From positions 392,572 to 456,571 of the forward strand of contig NZ_CP047945.1 of NCBI RefSeq assembly GCF_014279795.1: 64,000 bases of DNA. Reading direction: 5' to 3'. A program made the position numbers and the translations under genes. The notes below the pieces were generated by a model. The model saw only the letters and a list, made by a program, of their open reading frames with translations. It ran no database searches and was not told where the DNA came from. This DNA is from Synechococcus sp. PROS-7-1 (GTDB lineage: Bacteria; Cyanobacteriota; Cyanobacteriia; PCC-6307; Cyanobiaceae). Shown here one piece after another: positions 54,475 through 64,000 of the stretch (position 1 is its first letter; each line of letters opens with the position of its first letter).

Positions 54475-54740
54475 TAGAACTCCGCCGGCTCGAGATCACA
54501 CACGATCACCAAACCCACGCCCGTGTTGTGTGCTTCGAGCATCACCGCCATCGCGTCCTGTTCGCTCAGCTGCGGCACCACCTGTCGAAGAGTGGACACC
54601 ACATATTCCATGGAGTTCACAGGGTCGTTGTGGAGCAGCACCTTGTATCGAGGCGATTGCTTGCGCACGCGCTCAGGGGCTTTGTCCAGCACTGCTGCTC
54701 CACCTGGGGTGCTGCTGGGGGTCTCCACGGCCATGACCAT
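54420..54740 (-). CDS. clpS: ATP-dependent Clp protease adaptor ClpS
   Basis: About 106 residues. It shows the ClpS fold signature YKVLLHNDPVNSMEYVVSTL, with the Asn/Asp and hydrophobic pocket that binds N-degron residues, then AVMLEAHNTGVGLVIVCD. The likely start is the ATG at 54,740 or 54,734. It lies after dapL on the same strand. Confidence 0.92.
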   Translation of the reverse strand: MVMAVETPSSTPGGAAVLDKAPERVRKQSPRYKVLLHNDPVNSMEYVVSTLRQVVPQLSEQDAMAVMLEAHNTGVGLVIVCDLEPAEFYCETLKGKGLTSTIEPEN

Positions 54741-54786
54741 CGAGCTCGGCTGATTTAAATCTAAAGCGATTCGGTACACGTCTGAC

Positions 54787-56013
54787 TCAGAGTGCCTTGA
54801 TCCTGGCCATCGCCGTGTTCACGTTGTCTCGGCTGTTGAAGGCCGAGAGGCGGAAGTAGCCCTCGCCTGCGGCACCGAACCCACTGCCGGGTGTGCCCAC
54901 CACATTGGCTTTGTGGAGCAAGTGGTCGAAGAAGCCCCAGGAGTCCATGCCATCTGGAGTCTTGATCCACACGTAGGGCGCGTGCTCACCCCCATAAATC
55001 GTGAGGCCCGCCGCACTGAGCTCGCTGCGGATGATGGCGGCGTTCTCCATGTAGAAGCTCACGAGACCCTTCACCTCGGCCTGGCCGGCTTCGGAATACA
55101 CCGCTTCGGCACCGCGTTGAATGATGTAACTCACGCCGTTGAACTTGGTGCTTTGACGGCGGTTCCACAAGCTCCAAAGCTCCACGGCCTCACCGTTGGC
55201 AGCCTTGCCTTTCAGCCCCTTCGGCACGACGGTGAAGGCGCAACGGGTGCCTGTGAAACCAGCATTCTTGGAGAAGGAGCGGAATTCGATGGCGCAATCA
55301 CGAGCGCCTTCGATCTCAAAAATCGAATGGGGGAGGCTGGGATCCTGAATGAAGGCCTCATAGGCCGCGTCGAACAGGATCAGAGCGTCGTTGGCGCGGG
55401 CGTAATCCACCCAGGCTTTCAACTGTTCTTTGGTGGCAACGGCCCCGGTGGGATTGTTGGGGAAGCACAGATAGATCAGATCCACTGGATTCGTGGGGAT
55501 CTGGGCCGCAAAGCCGTTGTCGGCGCTAATTGGCAGGTAGGTCAGCCCTGCGTAGCGGCCTTCATCGCCCGCTTCACCGGTGCGGCCGGCCATCACGTTG
55601 CTATCGACGTACACCGGATAAACGGGATCCGTGACGGCGACACGATTGCCTTCACCAAGGATGTCGAGGATGTTGCTGCTGTCGCATTTGGATCCGTCAG
55701 AGACGAAGATCTCTTCAGCGCTGATGTCGCAGCCGCGGGCCTTGAAATCGTGGGTCGCGATGGCCTCACGCAGCCAGCCGTAGCCCTGTTCAGGGCCGTA
55801 GCCATGGAAGCCTTCGGCCGTTCCCATGGCATCGATCGCGGTTTTCATCGCTTCGCGGCAAGCCAGGGGCAGTGGCTCTGTGACATCACCAATACCGAGG
55901 CGGATCAGGGCGGCGTCGGGATGGGCGGCACTGAAGGCCTTCACGCGGCGGCCAATTTCGGGGAAGAGATACCCAGCTTTGAGTTTGAGGTAATTGCCGT
56001 TGACCTGAACCAC
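54787..56013 (-). CDS. dapL: LL-diaminopimelate aminotransferase
   Basis: Converts tetrahydrodipicolinate to LL-diaminopimelate for lysine and peptidoglycan, the plant/cyanobacterial route. The protein of about 408 residues has [19 protein letters not shown], the PLP site ([15 protein letters not shown], with the catalytic Lys) and [19 protein letters not shown] start at 56,013 gives the family start; an in-frame ATG at 56,037 is also open. Confidence 0.95.
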   Translation of the reverse strand: MVQVNGNYLKLKAGYLFPEIGRRVKAFSAAHPDAALIRLGIGDVTEPLPLACREAMKTAIDAMGTAEGFHGYGPEQGYGWLREAIATHDFKARGCDISAEEIFVSDGSKCDSSNILDILGEGNRVAVTDPVYPVYVDSNVMAGRTGEAGDEGRYAGLTYLPISADNGFAAQIPTNPVDLIYLCFPNNPTGAVATKEQLKAWVDYARANDALILFDAAYEAFIQDPSLPHSIFEIEGARDCAIEFRSFSKNAGFTGTRCAFTVVPKGLKGKAANGEAVELWSLWNRRQSTKFNGVSYIIQRGAEAVYSEAGQAEVKGLVSFYMENAAIIRSELSAAGLTIYGGEHAPYVWIKTPDGMDSWGFFDHLLHKANVVGTPGSGFGAAGEGYFRLSAFNSRDNVNTAMARIKAL

Positions 56014-56075
56014 GGGGAAACCGATGTCTGGGGGCATCCTGCTACATACGATGCAGTGAGCCGGGTCGGGACGTC

Positions 56076-58730
56076 TTGACCGTCTCCGTGAATACAGCGC
56101 TCCAGACCGTGCCGTTCGATGAGCTCGTGGATGCGGGCATCAACCGGCCCGCCCGCTACATCGGCCATGAACTTGGTGTCGTCCCCCGGGACTGGGCTGG
56201 AGCGCGGGTCCGCTGGGCGCTCACCTACCCCGAGGTTTACGAGGTCGGATCCAGCAATCTCGGGCACATCATTCTCTATTCGATTCTCAATGCCGTTCCA
56301 GGTCAGGTCTGTGACCGGGCTTATTTGCCTGAATCCGATCTCGCGCAGCGCTTAAGAGAGAAAGATCAAGCGTTGTTCGGGGTGGAAAGCCGTTGGCCCT
56401 TGAATGCCTTCGACATTCTTGGATTCAGCCTCAGCTACGAGCTTGGTGCCACCAACATCCTGGAGATGCTGGCGTTGTGTCAGGTGCCGATCCGCGCGGA
56501 TGCCCGCGGTGACCTTCCCCTGACTGCCCCAGGAGCTCCGCCGCTGATTTTCGCCGGAGGCCCAACAGCCACAAGCAATCCCGAGCCCTATGCCCCTTTC
56601 TTCGATTTCATTGCCCTTGGCGATGGTGAAGAGCTGCTGCCCGAAATCGGATTGGTGGTGGCTGAAGCGAAGGCCGATGGCCTGACTCGCTCACAGCTGC
56701 TTCGGGATCTGGCTCAAGTGCCAGGGATCTATGTGCCGTCGCTGTACGAACCAGGTGACGACGGCGTCACCCTCCAACCGCTTGATCCGGCGCTGCCCCG
56801 ACGCGTGCTGCGCCGAGTGGCCACCCCGATGCCTCACTACGCCATGGGACTGGTCCCTCACGTGGAGACGGTGCATGACCGACTCACCGTGGAAATTCGG
56901 CGGGGCTGCACCCGCGGATGCCGTTTCTGTCAACCGGGGATGCTCACCCGCCCTGCCAGGGATGTTGAGCCGGAGGCCGTGATTGAGGCCGTCGAAACCG
57001 GCATGGAACGCACCGGATACAGCGATTTTTCGCTGTTGTCTCTGAGCTGCAGCGATTACCTCGCTCTGCCGGCGGTGGGGGTGGAGCTGCGCAACCGCTT
57101 GGCCGACCGCAACGTCACGCTCCAGTTACCCAGCCAGCGGGTGGACCGCTTCGACGAGGACATCGCTCACATCCTCGGTGGTGCCAGGCAGGCCGGGCTC
57201 ACCTTCGCGCCTGAGGCCGGTACCCAGCGGTTGCGCGACATCGTGAACAAGGGCCTCACGGATGAGGACCTGTTGCAAGGCATCCGCACGGCCATGCAGA
57301 ACGGTTACCGCAAGGTGAAGCTCTATTTCATGATCGGGCTGCCGGGAGAGACCGATGCGGATGTGCTCGGCATCGCCGAAACCTGTCGGATGCTCCAGGA
57401 CTGTTGCCGGGATCTCGGCCGCCTCAGTCTCAACATCACGATCAGCAATTTCACTCCGAAACCGCACACGCCGTTTCAGTGGCACAGCGTCTCCACGGAA
57501 GAGTTCCTGCGCCGTCAGCAGCTGCTTCGGGAGGCCGGGCGAAGGCTGCGCGGGGTGCGTTTCAATTTCACAGATGTCCGCCTTTCGGCCATGGAGGATT
57601 TCGTGGGCCGCGGAGACCGTCGCTTGGCACCGGTGATCGAAGCGGCGTGGCGAGCGGGGGCAGGGATGGATGCCTGGTTCGAGGCTCTTGATCGCACCTA
57701 TGAGGCCTGGACCGGGGCCATCGCTGCAGCTGGGCTGGAGGGGCGCTACCGAGACATGGAGCTCGGGAGCTGGAGTGCGGTGGCGGCGCTTGAGCGGCAC
57801 GATCTGCAGGCGTTCTGCCGTCAGCCACTTCCCTGGGATCACATCGACAGCGGCATCGACAAGCAGTGGCTTGCTGGCGATCTCCAGCAAGCGCTCGCCG
57901 CAACAGTCGTTCCTGACTGCTCTTTTGATGGCTGCAGCAGCTGCGGGGTCTGTGGCCCTGATCTGGGTCATAACGTTGTGGTTCCGCCTCCATCGGTCCC
58001 GGAGGCACGGCCTCAGCGGTCTCCGGCCAGTGAGCGCATCTGCAGGCTCCGCTTCCGCTTCAGCAAAACCGGAGCCATGGCCCTGCTGAGTCACCTCGAC
58101 CTTGTGCGTCTGTTTGAGAGAGCCCTGCGGCGATCGGGGCTACCGGTGAGCTTCACGGGGGGATTCCATCCCCTTCCCCGCCTGCAACTGGCACTGGCGC
58201 TTCCTCTCGGTGTCGAGGCCGAGGGCGAGTGGATGGATCTGGAATTCACCGAACCTGTGGATCCTCAAATGGCACAAGAGTCCTGGCAGGCTCGGTTGCC
58301 ACCTGGGCTGCGCCTCCTGTCCGCTGAAGAGGTTCCTGTGTCCTCTCCGAGCCTCTCCCAAAAAATCGTGTTCAGCCGCTGGTGTTTCACTCTGAGCGCT
58401 GACGCCGTTCAGGCGGATTGTTCCAGAGCCAAGTGGGAGGGCGCGATCGCGCAGATGCTCTGCGCCGATGAACTGATCTGGGAGGACACCGACAAGAAGG
58501 GGCGACCTCGGAGTCGTGATCTCAGATCTCTGCTGAAGAGCCTGCACCTGAACTCCGTGAACGCAGCCGATGCACCGCTGTCAGCTCAGCTGGAGCTGAT
58601 GGCCGCTGTGGATGAACAGGGCCGCAGTCTCAAACCTGCCCAGCTCTGCCATTGGCTGTCCGAGCGACTGGGTGAAGAGCTGACGCTCTCCCGGGTGCGG
58701 CGCATGGAGTTGGGACTGCTGCGGTGCTAA
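56076..58730 (+). CDS. TIGR03960-type radical SAM protein with DUF2344 domain
   Basis: An 884-residue protein. The N-terminal B12-binding-like region (about 50-240) is followed by a radical SAM domain with CTRGCRFC ([14 protein letters not shown], about residue 280). A C-terminal DUF2344 domain (about 665-860) begins at [20 protein letters not shown]. Fusions of this type typically precede rne in cyanobacteria, as here. TTG start. Substrate unknown; RNA or ribosome modification is a guess from context. Confidence 0.88.
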   Translation: MTVSVNTALQTVPFDELVDAGINRPARYIGHELGVVPRDWAGARVRWALTYPEVYEVGSSNLGHIILYSILNAVPGQVCDRAYLPESDLAQRLREKDQALFGVESRWPLNAFDILGFSLSYELGATNILEMLALCQVPIRADARGDLPLTAPGAPPLIFAGGPTATSNPEPYAPFFDFIALGDGEELLPEIGLVVAEAKADGLTRSQLLRDLAQVPGIYVPSLYEPGDDGVTLQPLDPALPRRVLRRVATPMPHYAMGLVPHVETVHDRLTVEIRRGCTRGCRFCQPGMLTRPARDVEPEAVIEAVETGMERTGYSDFSLLSLSCSDYLALPAVGVELRNRLADRNVTLQLPSQRVDRFDEDIAHILGGARQAGLTFAPEAGTQRLRDIVNKGLTDEDLLQGIRTAMQNGYRKVKLYFMIGLPGETDADVLGIAETCRMLQDCCRDLGRLSLNITISNFTPKPHTPFQWHSVSTEEFLRRQQLLREAGRRLRGVRFNFTDVRLSAMEDFVGRGDRRLAPVIEAAWRAGAGMDAWFEALDRTYEAWTGAIAAAGLEGRYRDMELGSWSAVAALERHDLQAFCRQPLPWDHIDSGIDKQWLAGDLQQALAATVVPDCSFDGCSSCGVCGPDLGHNVVVPPPSVPEARPQRSPASERICRLRFRFSKTGAMALLSHLDLVRLFERALRRSGLPVSFTGGFHPLPRLQLALALPLGVEAEGEWMDLEFTEPVDPQMAQESWQARLPPGLRLLSAEEVPVSSPSLSQKIVFSRWCFTLSADAVQADCSRAKWEGAIAQMLCADELIWEDTDKKGRPRSRDLRSLLKSLHLNSVNAADAPLSAQLELMAAVDEQGRSLKPAQLCHWLSERLGEELTLSRVRRMELGLLRC

Positions 58731-58980
58731 ATTTCGTTCAGGACGTCACATCCAGGGCTTACGCCGCAGATCCGTCCCGATCTTCTTGTCCAGATTCGTT
58801 GGAACGAGAGGTCCATCGCCTCTTCTTCAATCGTCGTGCTTCACGTCGATTGTTCTGAAAGGAGTGATTCACTCCGCATCATTTCAGCCTTCGGGCTTCC
58901 TTTTCCAATTCCCTTCCGTGCGGTGCGCTGTTCAGCCCACCGATCGGCTTCTGTCCTGACGGGCATCGTCAGTTCTGTTT
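58731..58980 (+). promoter_or_regulatory. long 5' leader of rne
   Basis: 250 bases between the radical SAM stop and the rne ATG, pyrimidine-rich, without a reading frame. It contains the hairpin GGAGTGATTCACTCC and U-rich runs of a kind cut by RNase E. Autoregulation through the rne 5' leader is established in other bacteria and discussed for Prochlorococcus; here it is inferred. Confidence 0.5.
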
Positions 58981-60918
58981 ATGCCCCAGCAAATTGTCAT
59001 CGCTGAACAGTTGCGCATCGCAGCGGTTCTGACTGATGACCGTGTTGATGAGCTGATCGTGGCCCAGGGCCGCTATCAGATTGGTGATGTTTATCTCGGC
59101 ACAGTTGAAAATGTGCTGCCAGGTATTGATGCTGCTTTTGTCAATATCGGCGAAAGTGAAAAAAACGGTTTCATCCACGTAACCGATCTCGGCCCTCTGC
59201 GCCTTAAGAAAGGTGCTGCCGGGATCACTGAATTGCTTGAGCCTCGCCAGAAGGTGCTGGTGCAGGTGATGAAGGAGCCAACCGGCACTAAAGGTCCCAG
59301 GCTCACAGGAAATCTGGCTCTGCCAGGGCGTTACCTCGTGCTTCAGCCCAGTGGCCAGGGAGTGAACATCTCCAGGCGGATCAGTTCTGAAGGCGAGCGT
59401 AACCGCCTTCGTGCCCTTGGGGTTCTCGTGAAACCACCAGGCGCGGGTTTGCTGATTCGCACCGAAGCCGAAGAGGTGAGCGAAGAACTCCTGATCGATG
59501 ATCTGGAGTCTCTGCTGCGTCAGTGGGAGGCCATCCAGAAGGCAGCAGAAACGGCCTCACCTCCGGTGCTTCTCAATCGCGATGAGGATTTCATCCACCG
59601 AATCCTGCGTGATCACATCGACCCGGAACTCAGCCGCGTGGTTGTTGATGATCCAGCAGCCGTGGAGAGAGTCAGCGGATTTCTCGGTGAGGAAGGAGCT
59701 CACGTCAGCGTGGAAGCCCACGGCGAGCCTGATGAGCTCCTCGAGCATTTCAAGGTCAATGCGGCGATCCGCGATGCCCTGAAGCCCAGGGTTGACCTTC
59801 CTTCGGGCGGGTACGTGATCATCGAACCCACCGAGGCGCTCACGGTCATCGATGTGAACTCGGGATCTTTCACGCGCTCCGCGAATGCCAGAGAGACCGT
59901 GCTCTGGACCAACTGTGAGGCCGCAGTTGAAATTGCGCGGCAGCTCAAGCTGCGCAACATCGGCGGAGTGATCATCGTCGATTTCATCGACATGGATTCA
60001 CGTCGTGATCAGCTTCAGCTCCTGGAGCACTTCACCACGGCGATCCGTGACGATGCGGCCCGTCCGCAGATTGCCCAGCTCACCGAGCTTGGCCTGGTGG
60101 AGCTGACCCGTAAGCGCCAAGGTCAAAACATCTATGAATTGTTTGGCCGAGCCTGTCCAAGCTGTGGCGGTCTCGGCCACGTGGCTGTTCTGCCCGGCAA
60201 AGACCTTCTTCAGCCCCTCGCGACGGCGACGGGCCTGGTGCGATCGGCCGCGTCAGCGCGCGCTGAAGTGTCGACGTCCACGGAGTCAGCCAACGGCAAG
60301 CGTCGACGGGGTGGCCGCGGACGTTCTCCAGTCAGTACGGATACTCCCGTCCTCGAGGAAGGTCTTGAGTCTGGAGTGTCCGGGGAATCGTCGAGTGAAG
60401 CCACTGAGCCAGCACCGGTCACACGGCGTCAGGATCCTGAACTGGTGGCCGTTCCTATGGATGAAGAACAGGAGAGGGTTTATGGCTGGCTTGGCCTGAA
60501 CCCTGTGCTGCTTCTCGACCCGCCGCCATCCCAGGACAATCTCCTTGTTCGTGTGGTTCGTCCAGGGGAAGACGCGGAAGCGGTTCTGGAAGAAGCCCGT
60601 CAGCAGATGGCAGCCTCCTCAGGCCGGCGTCGGCGCCGCGGTGCCCGTGGCAGCCGCGGTGCTGGGAAAAGTGTGAATGGACCCGCCGTGGCCCCCCCAA
60701 CTTCCGAGCTCGATGTTCAGGCTTCGCCTGTGATGGAGTCGCCGCTGTTGGTGGAGATCACACCCCTTGAGGTGGCTCCACTGCCAGAGGCGGCCGCTCC
60801 TCCTGCTCTTCCTGATGCCGAGACCTCTCCGGTTGAAGCGCTGGAAGCCCCCCCCAGCACAGGGGCTGACGAGCGGCCCGGTCGTCGTCGTCGGCGCTCA
60901 TCTGCAACGGCAGGGTGA
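58981..60918 (+). CDS. rne: ribonuclease E (cyanobacterial type)
   Basis: Endonuclease for mRNA decay and RNA maturation, 645 residues. It has an S1 RNA-binding domain (about 35-120, [21 protein letters not shown]), the catalytic DNase I-like part with IDVNSGSFT and [14 protein letters not shown] acidic residues, and a zinc link CPSCGG. The non-catalytic tail is low-complexity with Arg-rich patches and ends in [14 protein letters not shown], matching the cyanobacterial Arg-rich nonapeptide that recruits PNPase. It overlaps rnhB by 4 bases. Confidence 0.95.
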   Translation: MPQQIVIAEQLRIAAVLTDDRVDELIVAQGRYQIGDVYLGTVENVLPGIDAAFVNIGESEKNGFIHVTDLGPLRLKKGAAGITELLEPRQKVLVQVMKEPTGTKGPRLTGNLALPGRYLVLQPSGQGVNISRRISSEGERNRLRALGVLVKPPGAGLLIRTEAEEVSEELLIDDLESLLRQWEAIQKAAETASPPVLLNRDEDFIHRILRDHIDPELSRVVVDDPAAVERVSGFLGEEGAHVSVEAHGEPDELLEHFKVNAAIRDALKPRVDLPSGGYVIIEPTEALTVIDVNSGSFTRSANARETVLWTNCEAAVEIARQLKLRNIGGVIIVDFIDMDSRRDQLQLLEHFTTAIRDDAARPQIAQLTELGLVELTRKRQGQNIYELFGRACPSCGGLGHVAVLPGKDLLQPLATATGLVRSAASARAEVSTSTESANGKRRRGGRGRSPVSTDTPVLEEGLESGVSGESSSEATEPAPVTRRQDPELVAVPMDEEQERVYGWLGLNPVLLLDPPPSQDNLLVRVVRPGEDAEAVLEEARQQMAASSGRRRRRGARGSRGAGKSVNGPAVAPPTSELDVQASPVMESPLLVEITPLEVAPLPEAAAPPALPDAETSPVEALEAPPSTGADERPGRRRRRSSATAG

Positions 60919-61499
60919 TCGTCGGTGTTGATGAGGTCGGCCGCGGTTGTTTGTTTGGGCCGGTTTTTGCAGCAGCAGTCAGCCTCCCTCCAGACGCGGC
61001 GGCTGAGCTCACGGCCCTGGGGCTGACTGATAGCAAAGCCCTCTCCGCCAGACGGCGGGCTGATCTGGTTCCCCATATCCAAGCCAAGGCTTCGGCCTGG
61101 GCTCTTGGTCAGGGATCAGCAAGGGAAATTGATGCGCAGGGCATCAGGGTGGCGACGGAATTGGCCATGCTCAGGGCCCTGCACAAGCTGCCGAAACTGC
61201 CCGAGCTTGTCCTTGTGGATGGCGTTCTGCCTTTGCGCCTCTGGACGGGTGCTCAGCGCACGATTGTGCGAGGCGATAGCCAAGAGGCTTCGATCGCTGC
61301 TGCCAGCGTTCTGGCGAAAGTGGCCCGTGACGGGCTGATGTGCCGACTGGCAGAACGGTTTCCTGGGTATGGGCTTGAACGTCATGCCGGCTATGGCACT
61401 GCCAAGCATCGCCAGGCCCTGATTGCTTCAGGCCCCACGTCTCTGCATCGGCGATCGTTTTTAACTCGGTTGTTTCCCAGTGATGGATCCCCGAGTTGA
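60915..61499 (+). CDS. rnhB: ribonuclease HII
   Basis: Removes ribonucleotides from DNA-RNA hybrids. The 194-residue protein opens [20 protein letters not shown] (catalytic Asp-Glu) and has [12 protein letters not shown], the central [10 protein letters not shown] Asp and [11 protein letters not shown]. The GTG start overlaps the rne stop. The 3' end overlaps the convergent DUF1997 gene by 39 bases. Confidence 0.95.
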   Translation: MIVGVDEVGRGCLFGPVFAAAVSLPPDAAAELTALGLTDSKALSARRRADLVPHIQAKASAWALGQGSAREIDAQGIRVATELAMLRALHKLPKLPELVLVDGVLPLRLWTGAQRTIVRGDSQEASIAAASVLAKVARDGLMCRLAERFPGYGLERHAGYGTAKHRQALIASGPTSLHRRSFLTRLFPSDGSPS

Positions 61500-62030
61500 C
61501 GGCGTGGATTGGTCTTCGTTGGCATCTCGGCACCAGTCTTGAAAGTCGTTGACCAACTGGCGGCCGACTCTGCCTTTAATCGTGATCAGGATGCCGTTGA
61601 GGATGGATTCTCCAGTGCTTTCCAGAACCCGCTTGGGAATCAGTCGAAGCAGCGGGGGTTGACTGACATTGACCGCGAGCGTTGCCTCCCCCTGCAGGCC
61701 GCGATCCGTCGCTTCCAGCAAGGCTTCGAGGTTGAGTTGGAAGTCATCAACGAGGCCCAGTCCGTCGAGGGTCGCATCGGTGGCCTTGATGCTGAGGATG
61801 CCTTCACTGAGTGCGATGGCCAGAGACACGACGGGTCGCACCTGCAACTGAAACACCTGGAGTGTGGTCACTGTGTAGGTGTACGTCCCTTCGCCTGTTT
61901 TCGAGAGCTGACGGGGATCGAGCAGAGCTTTGATCACGCGATCCTTCTCTTGCAGGTAAGCCCCCAGCAGCGTCTTCTGGGCCACAACCGGAAGATCGAG
62001 CTTTTGACTGGCGTTGAAGGCCAGAGCCAT
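61461..62030 (-). CDS. DUF1997 family protein
   Basis: A 189-residue, mostly beta-strand protein ([20 protein letters not shown] and [21 protein letters not shown]). It matches the cyanobacterial/plant DUF1997 family. Function unknown. Convergent with rnhB, divergent from pheA. Confidence 0.8.
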   Translation of the reverse strand: MALAFNASQKLDLPVVAQKTLLGAYLQEKDRVIKALLDPRQLSKTGEGTYTYTVTTLQVFQLQVRPVVSLAIALSEGILSIKATDATLDGLGLVDDFQLNLEALLEATDRGLQGEATLAVNVSQPPLLRLIPKRVLESTGESILNGILITIKGRVGRQLVNDFQDWCRDANEDQSTPSTRGSITGKQPS

Positions 62031-62081
62031 GGACCTTCCGCTGACGCGGCATGATCCTATCGATGCAAGGGACGGTCATTC

Positions 62082-62921
62082 ATGCCGATGCGCTTGGCTT
62101 TTCTGGGGCCTGAGGGAACCTACGGAGAACGGGCAGCGAGGGAGATGCTCACCCTTGAAGACATCCCCGATGGAGAGCTGGTGGCGTGCACTGGATTGCG
62201 CGCGGTTGTGGACCATGTGGCCGATGGCCGCTGTGATGGTGCTGTGGTTCCCGTGGAGAACTCAGTTGAGGGGGGCGTGACCGCCAGCCTCGATGCTCTC
62301 TGGACCCATCGGGACCTCTCGATTCGCAGAGCCCTGGTGCTGCCGATTCGTCATGCCCTGCTCAGCAGCGGATCGTTGAACGACATTACGGAGGTGCTGT
62401 CCCATCCCCAGGCCTTGGCGCAATGCAGCGGATGGCTCTCCACCAATCTTCCTGGAGCCTTGCAGCTTCCCACCAGCTCAACGGCTGAAGCCGCGCGGAT
62501 GGTGCGGGGGAGCCGCTTTCGCGCAGCGATCGCTGATCGCGCCGTTGGAGCACGCCTGGAGTTGCAGCAGCTTGCATTCCCGGTGAATGACGTGGCTGCG
62601 AACTGCACCCGCTTTCTTCTCCTGAAACGGGGTGAACGGTTGCGGGACGGAGATGTGGCCAGCCTGGCTTTTTCGTTGCATCGCAATGCACCTGGTGCGC
62701 TGATCGAGGCTCTCCAGGCCATCGCTGGGCTTGGACTGAACATGAGCCGAATCGAATCACGACCCTCCAAGCGGGAGCTTGGCGAGTATGTGTTTTTTGT
62801 GGATGTGGAGCTCCCGAAGGGGAAGGCTTCGGGAAGTCTTGATGCACTCGAAGCTCACCTCGAACCGCTATGTGAGCATCTAGCCCAGTTTGGTGCTTAT
62901 CCGAGCTCAGATCTGTCCTGA
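62082..62921 (+). CDS. pheA: prephenate dehydratase
   Basis: Converts prephenate to phenylpyruvate for phenylalanine. The 279-residue protein has the FLGPEGTYGERAARE opening, the VPVENSVEGGVTASLDAL active-site loop, DVAANCTRFLLL before the regulatory part, and the ACT-domain motif IESRPSKRELGEYVFFVD that binds phenylalanine. No chorismate mutase domain is fused. The 3' end overlaps the convergent methyltransferase gene by 25 bases. Confidence 0.95.
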   Translation: MPMRLAFLGPEGTYGERAAREMLTLEDIPDGELVACTGLRAVVDHVADGRCDGAVVPVENSVEGGVTASLDALWTHRDLSIRRALVLPIRHALLSSGSLNDITEVLSHPQALAQCSGWLSTNLPGALQLPTSSTAEAARMVRGSRFRAAIADRAVGARLELQQLAFPVNDVAANCTRFLLLKRGERLRDGDVASLAFSLHRNAPGALIEALQAIAGLGLNMSRIESRPSKRELGEYVFFVDVELPKGKASGSLDALEAHLEPLCEHLAQFGAYPSSDLS

Positions 62922-63862
62922 CTGTTGTCGAGGCGAAACACACCGAACTGCATCATTCCTCGGGCAAAGGCCCAGCGCATTAACAGCAGGGTTGGTGTTT
63001 CGCGCAACCCCTGAACGATGGCCGAAGGGCCGAGTCGCAACACCGCTGCGGGGCGCCGTAGCCCTTCCAGAATCGACTCGTTCCAGGAGGGCAAAGTGGC
63101 CTGGTTCCAATTGGCCACTGCGATCGGACCTTTGGAATACGCACTGCTTTCCAGATTGTGTTGCAGTCCACGGATGCTGGCGAATTCAGGGTGCGCCCAT
63201 TGGGTGAGTAGCTGATGCATGACCCAGCGCTCTTGGCCATTCAAAGGTCCATCCACAGGGTCACGACGATTCCAATCGGCGACGGCCAGGATTCCTCCAG
63301 GACGGAGCATGCGCAGCAATTCATCGGCATAGCGCTGTTTGTCCGGCATGTGCGGACCGGCTTCCACACTCCAAACAGCATCAAATCCCCCGTCGTTCAG
63401 TTGCAGATCCAGGGCATCCATGACGGCGAACCTGCAGCTCATTCCCTCCGGGGTTAGCTCGGTGGCCCGCCGAATCTGCCCTGGGCTGATGCTGACTCCC
63501 AGAACGTCAAAGCCGTAATCCCTGGCAAGAATCCTGGCGCTGCCGCCGATGCCGCAACCCACATCCAGCACTTTCGCTCCTGGCGGCAGCCGATCCAATC
63601 CGCTCCAGCGAACCAATTCATGAACGAAATCGGCCTTGGCACGACGGAAATCCTTGCTGCGCGGAGGCTCGCCGTAGTGACCAAGGTGAACATGCTCACC
63701 CCAGAGGGTTTCAAGAAGTTTGTCCTCCGTCCAGGCGTCGTAAGCCGAAGCAACGCTCTCGCTGGAGAGGTAGGCGCGATTACGCCGTGACCAGAGCGCA
63801 TACGCGCCGGCGATAGCCGCCACACCGATCGCGGCTGGTCCGAGAAAAGCGGGCAGGGGCAT
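62897..63862 (-). CDS. SAM-dependent methyltransferase, tocopherol/quinone type
   Basis: A 321-residue protein with an N-terminal membrane segment (AAIGVAAIAGAYALW) and a class I methyltransferase domain (VLDVGCGIGGSARIL, WSVEAGPHMPDKQRYADEL, LRPGGILAVADW). It resembles cyanobacterial MPBQ/gamma-tocopherol methyltransferases; the exact substrate is not determined. The start overlaps the upstream stop by one base (TGATG). Confidence 0.85.
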   Translation of the reverse strand: MPLPAFLGPAAIGVAAIAGAYALWSRRNRAYLSSESVASAYDAWTEDKLLETLWGEHVHLGHYGEPPRSKDFRRAKADFVHELVRWSGLDRLPPGAKVLDVGCGIGGSARILARDYGFDVLGVSISPGQIRRATELTPEGMSCRFAVMDALDLQLNDGGFDAVWSVEAGPHMPDKQRYADELLRMLRPGGILAVADWNRRDPVDGPLNGQERWVMHQLLTQWAHPEFASIRGLQHNLESSAYSKGPIAVANWNQATLPSWNESILEGLRRPAAVLRLGPSAIVQGLRETPTLLLMRWAFARGMMQFGVFRLDNSQDRSELG

Positions 63863-64000
63863 CAGCCGTCATCCGAATTGGAAGACGACAGGGTGTCCCG
63901 CAGGACGGTGCGAGCTGCAAGCTGACGGCGTGTTTCGTCCAGCATGCTGAACTCCTGTTCAAGTCTGCTGCGCGTGCTGGTGAGCTCAAGAAGTTCCTGT
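63862..64000 (-). CDS. 3' end of a coiled-coil-like protein (partial)
   Basis: The last 45 codons and a TGA of a gene that starts outside the window. The readable tail (ELLELTSTRSRLEQEFSMLD, then ETRRQLAARTVLRD) has heptad-like spacing of leucines, suggesting a coiled coil. The family cannot be named from this piece. It overlaps the methyltransferase gene by one base. Confidence 0.55.
   Translation of the reverse strand, partial: QELLELTSTRSRLEQEFSMLDETRRQLAARTVLRDTLSSSNSDDG

Overview
The window looks like chromosomal DNA of a marine picocyanobacterium, most probably a Synechococcus of subcluster 5.1. It carries psbA, psbO, a cyanobacterial CrtR hydroxylase, Ycf66, DUF565/Ycf20, DUF3177, DUF2555, a TIGR03960-type radical SAM gene next to rne, and glycine betaine synthesis plus uptake genes. 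Base composition is G+C rich by eye, which argues against high-light Prochlorococcus. The strain assignment is inference.

Left flank (1-14,100): glmM, a BadF-type sugar kinase, an IctB/O-antigen-ligase-like membrane protein, trmB, a FIST-domain protein, small cyanobacterial genes, ileS, a Ycf66-like protein, tRNA-Leu, crtR, gatC, a creatininase-family amidohydrolase and the queuosine-precursor transporter yhhQ. Genes are tightly packed, often with 1-4 base overlaps.

Accessory island (about 14,100-31,340): a class II lanthipeptide (prochlorosin-type) system. It has one large LanM synthetase with a Cys-Cys-Cys type zinc site. A converging four-gene export operon encodes a TolC-like protein, an HlyD-like adaptor, a C39 peptidase-ABC transporter and a second NHLM-type ABC transporter. 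There are seven short precursor genes with nearly identical Nif11-type leaders and completely different cores, and one divergent Nif11-like peptide gene. All eight precursors read on the minus strand, three to the left of lanM (14,768-16,487) and five to the right of the transporters (28,556-31,279). Most have their own hairpin terminator. The island is littered with 5' fragments of the neighbouring DNA glycosylase gene mpg: four broken copies, with the intact gene at the right border. Duplicated intergenic modules, two poly-C tracts and a 46-base tandem repeat in one core are also present. I read this as a locus in which precursors are copied together with the mpg 5' end and recombine within the conserved leader, so that cores are swapped. 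The logic is one promiscuous enzyme, one exporter that cuts after the leader, and many unrelated cores.

Right flank (31,340-64,000): mpg and pyrB, a type II NADH dehydrogenase, small conserved genes, tRNA-Ala, coaBC, psbO, sat, ftsH, a KDPG-aldolase-like gene, a lysine/alanine-rich protein and aroC. Next come the betaine genes: a cupin, two methyltransferases and divergent proVWX. The rest is a bile-acid-symporter family gene, psbA (the Glu130 form of D1), a radical SAM gene, a CPBP protease, clpS, dapL, a TIGR03960 radical SAM protein, rne with a long leader, rnhB, pheA and a tocopherol/quinone-type methyltransferase. This flank is ordinary housekeeping sequence.
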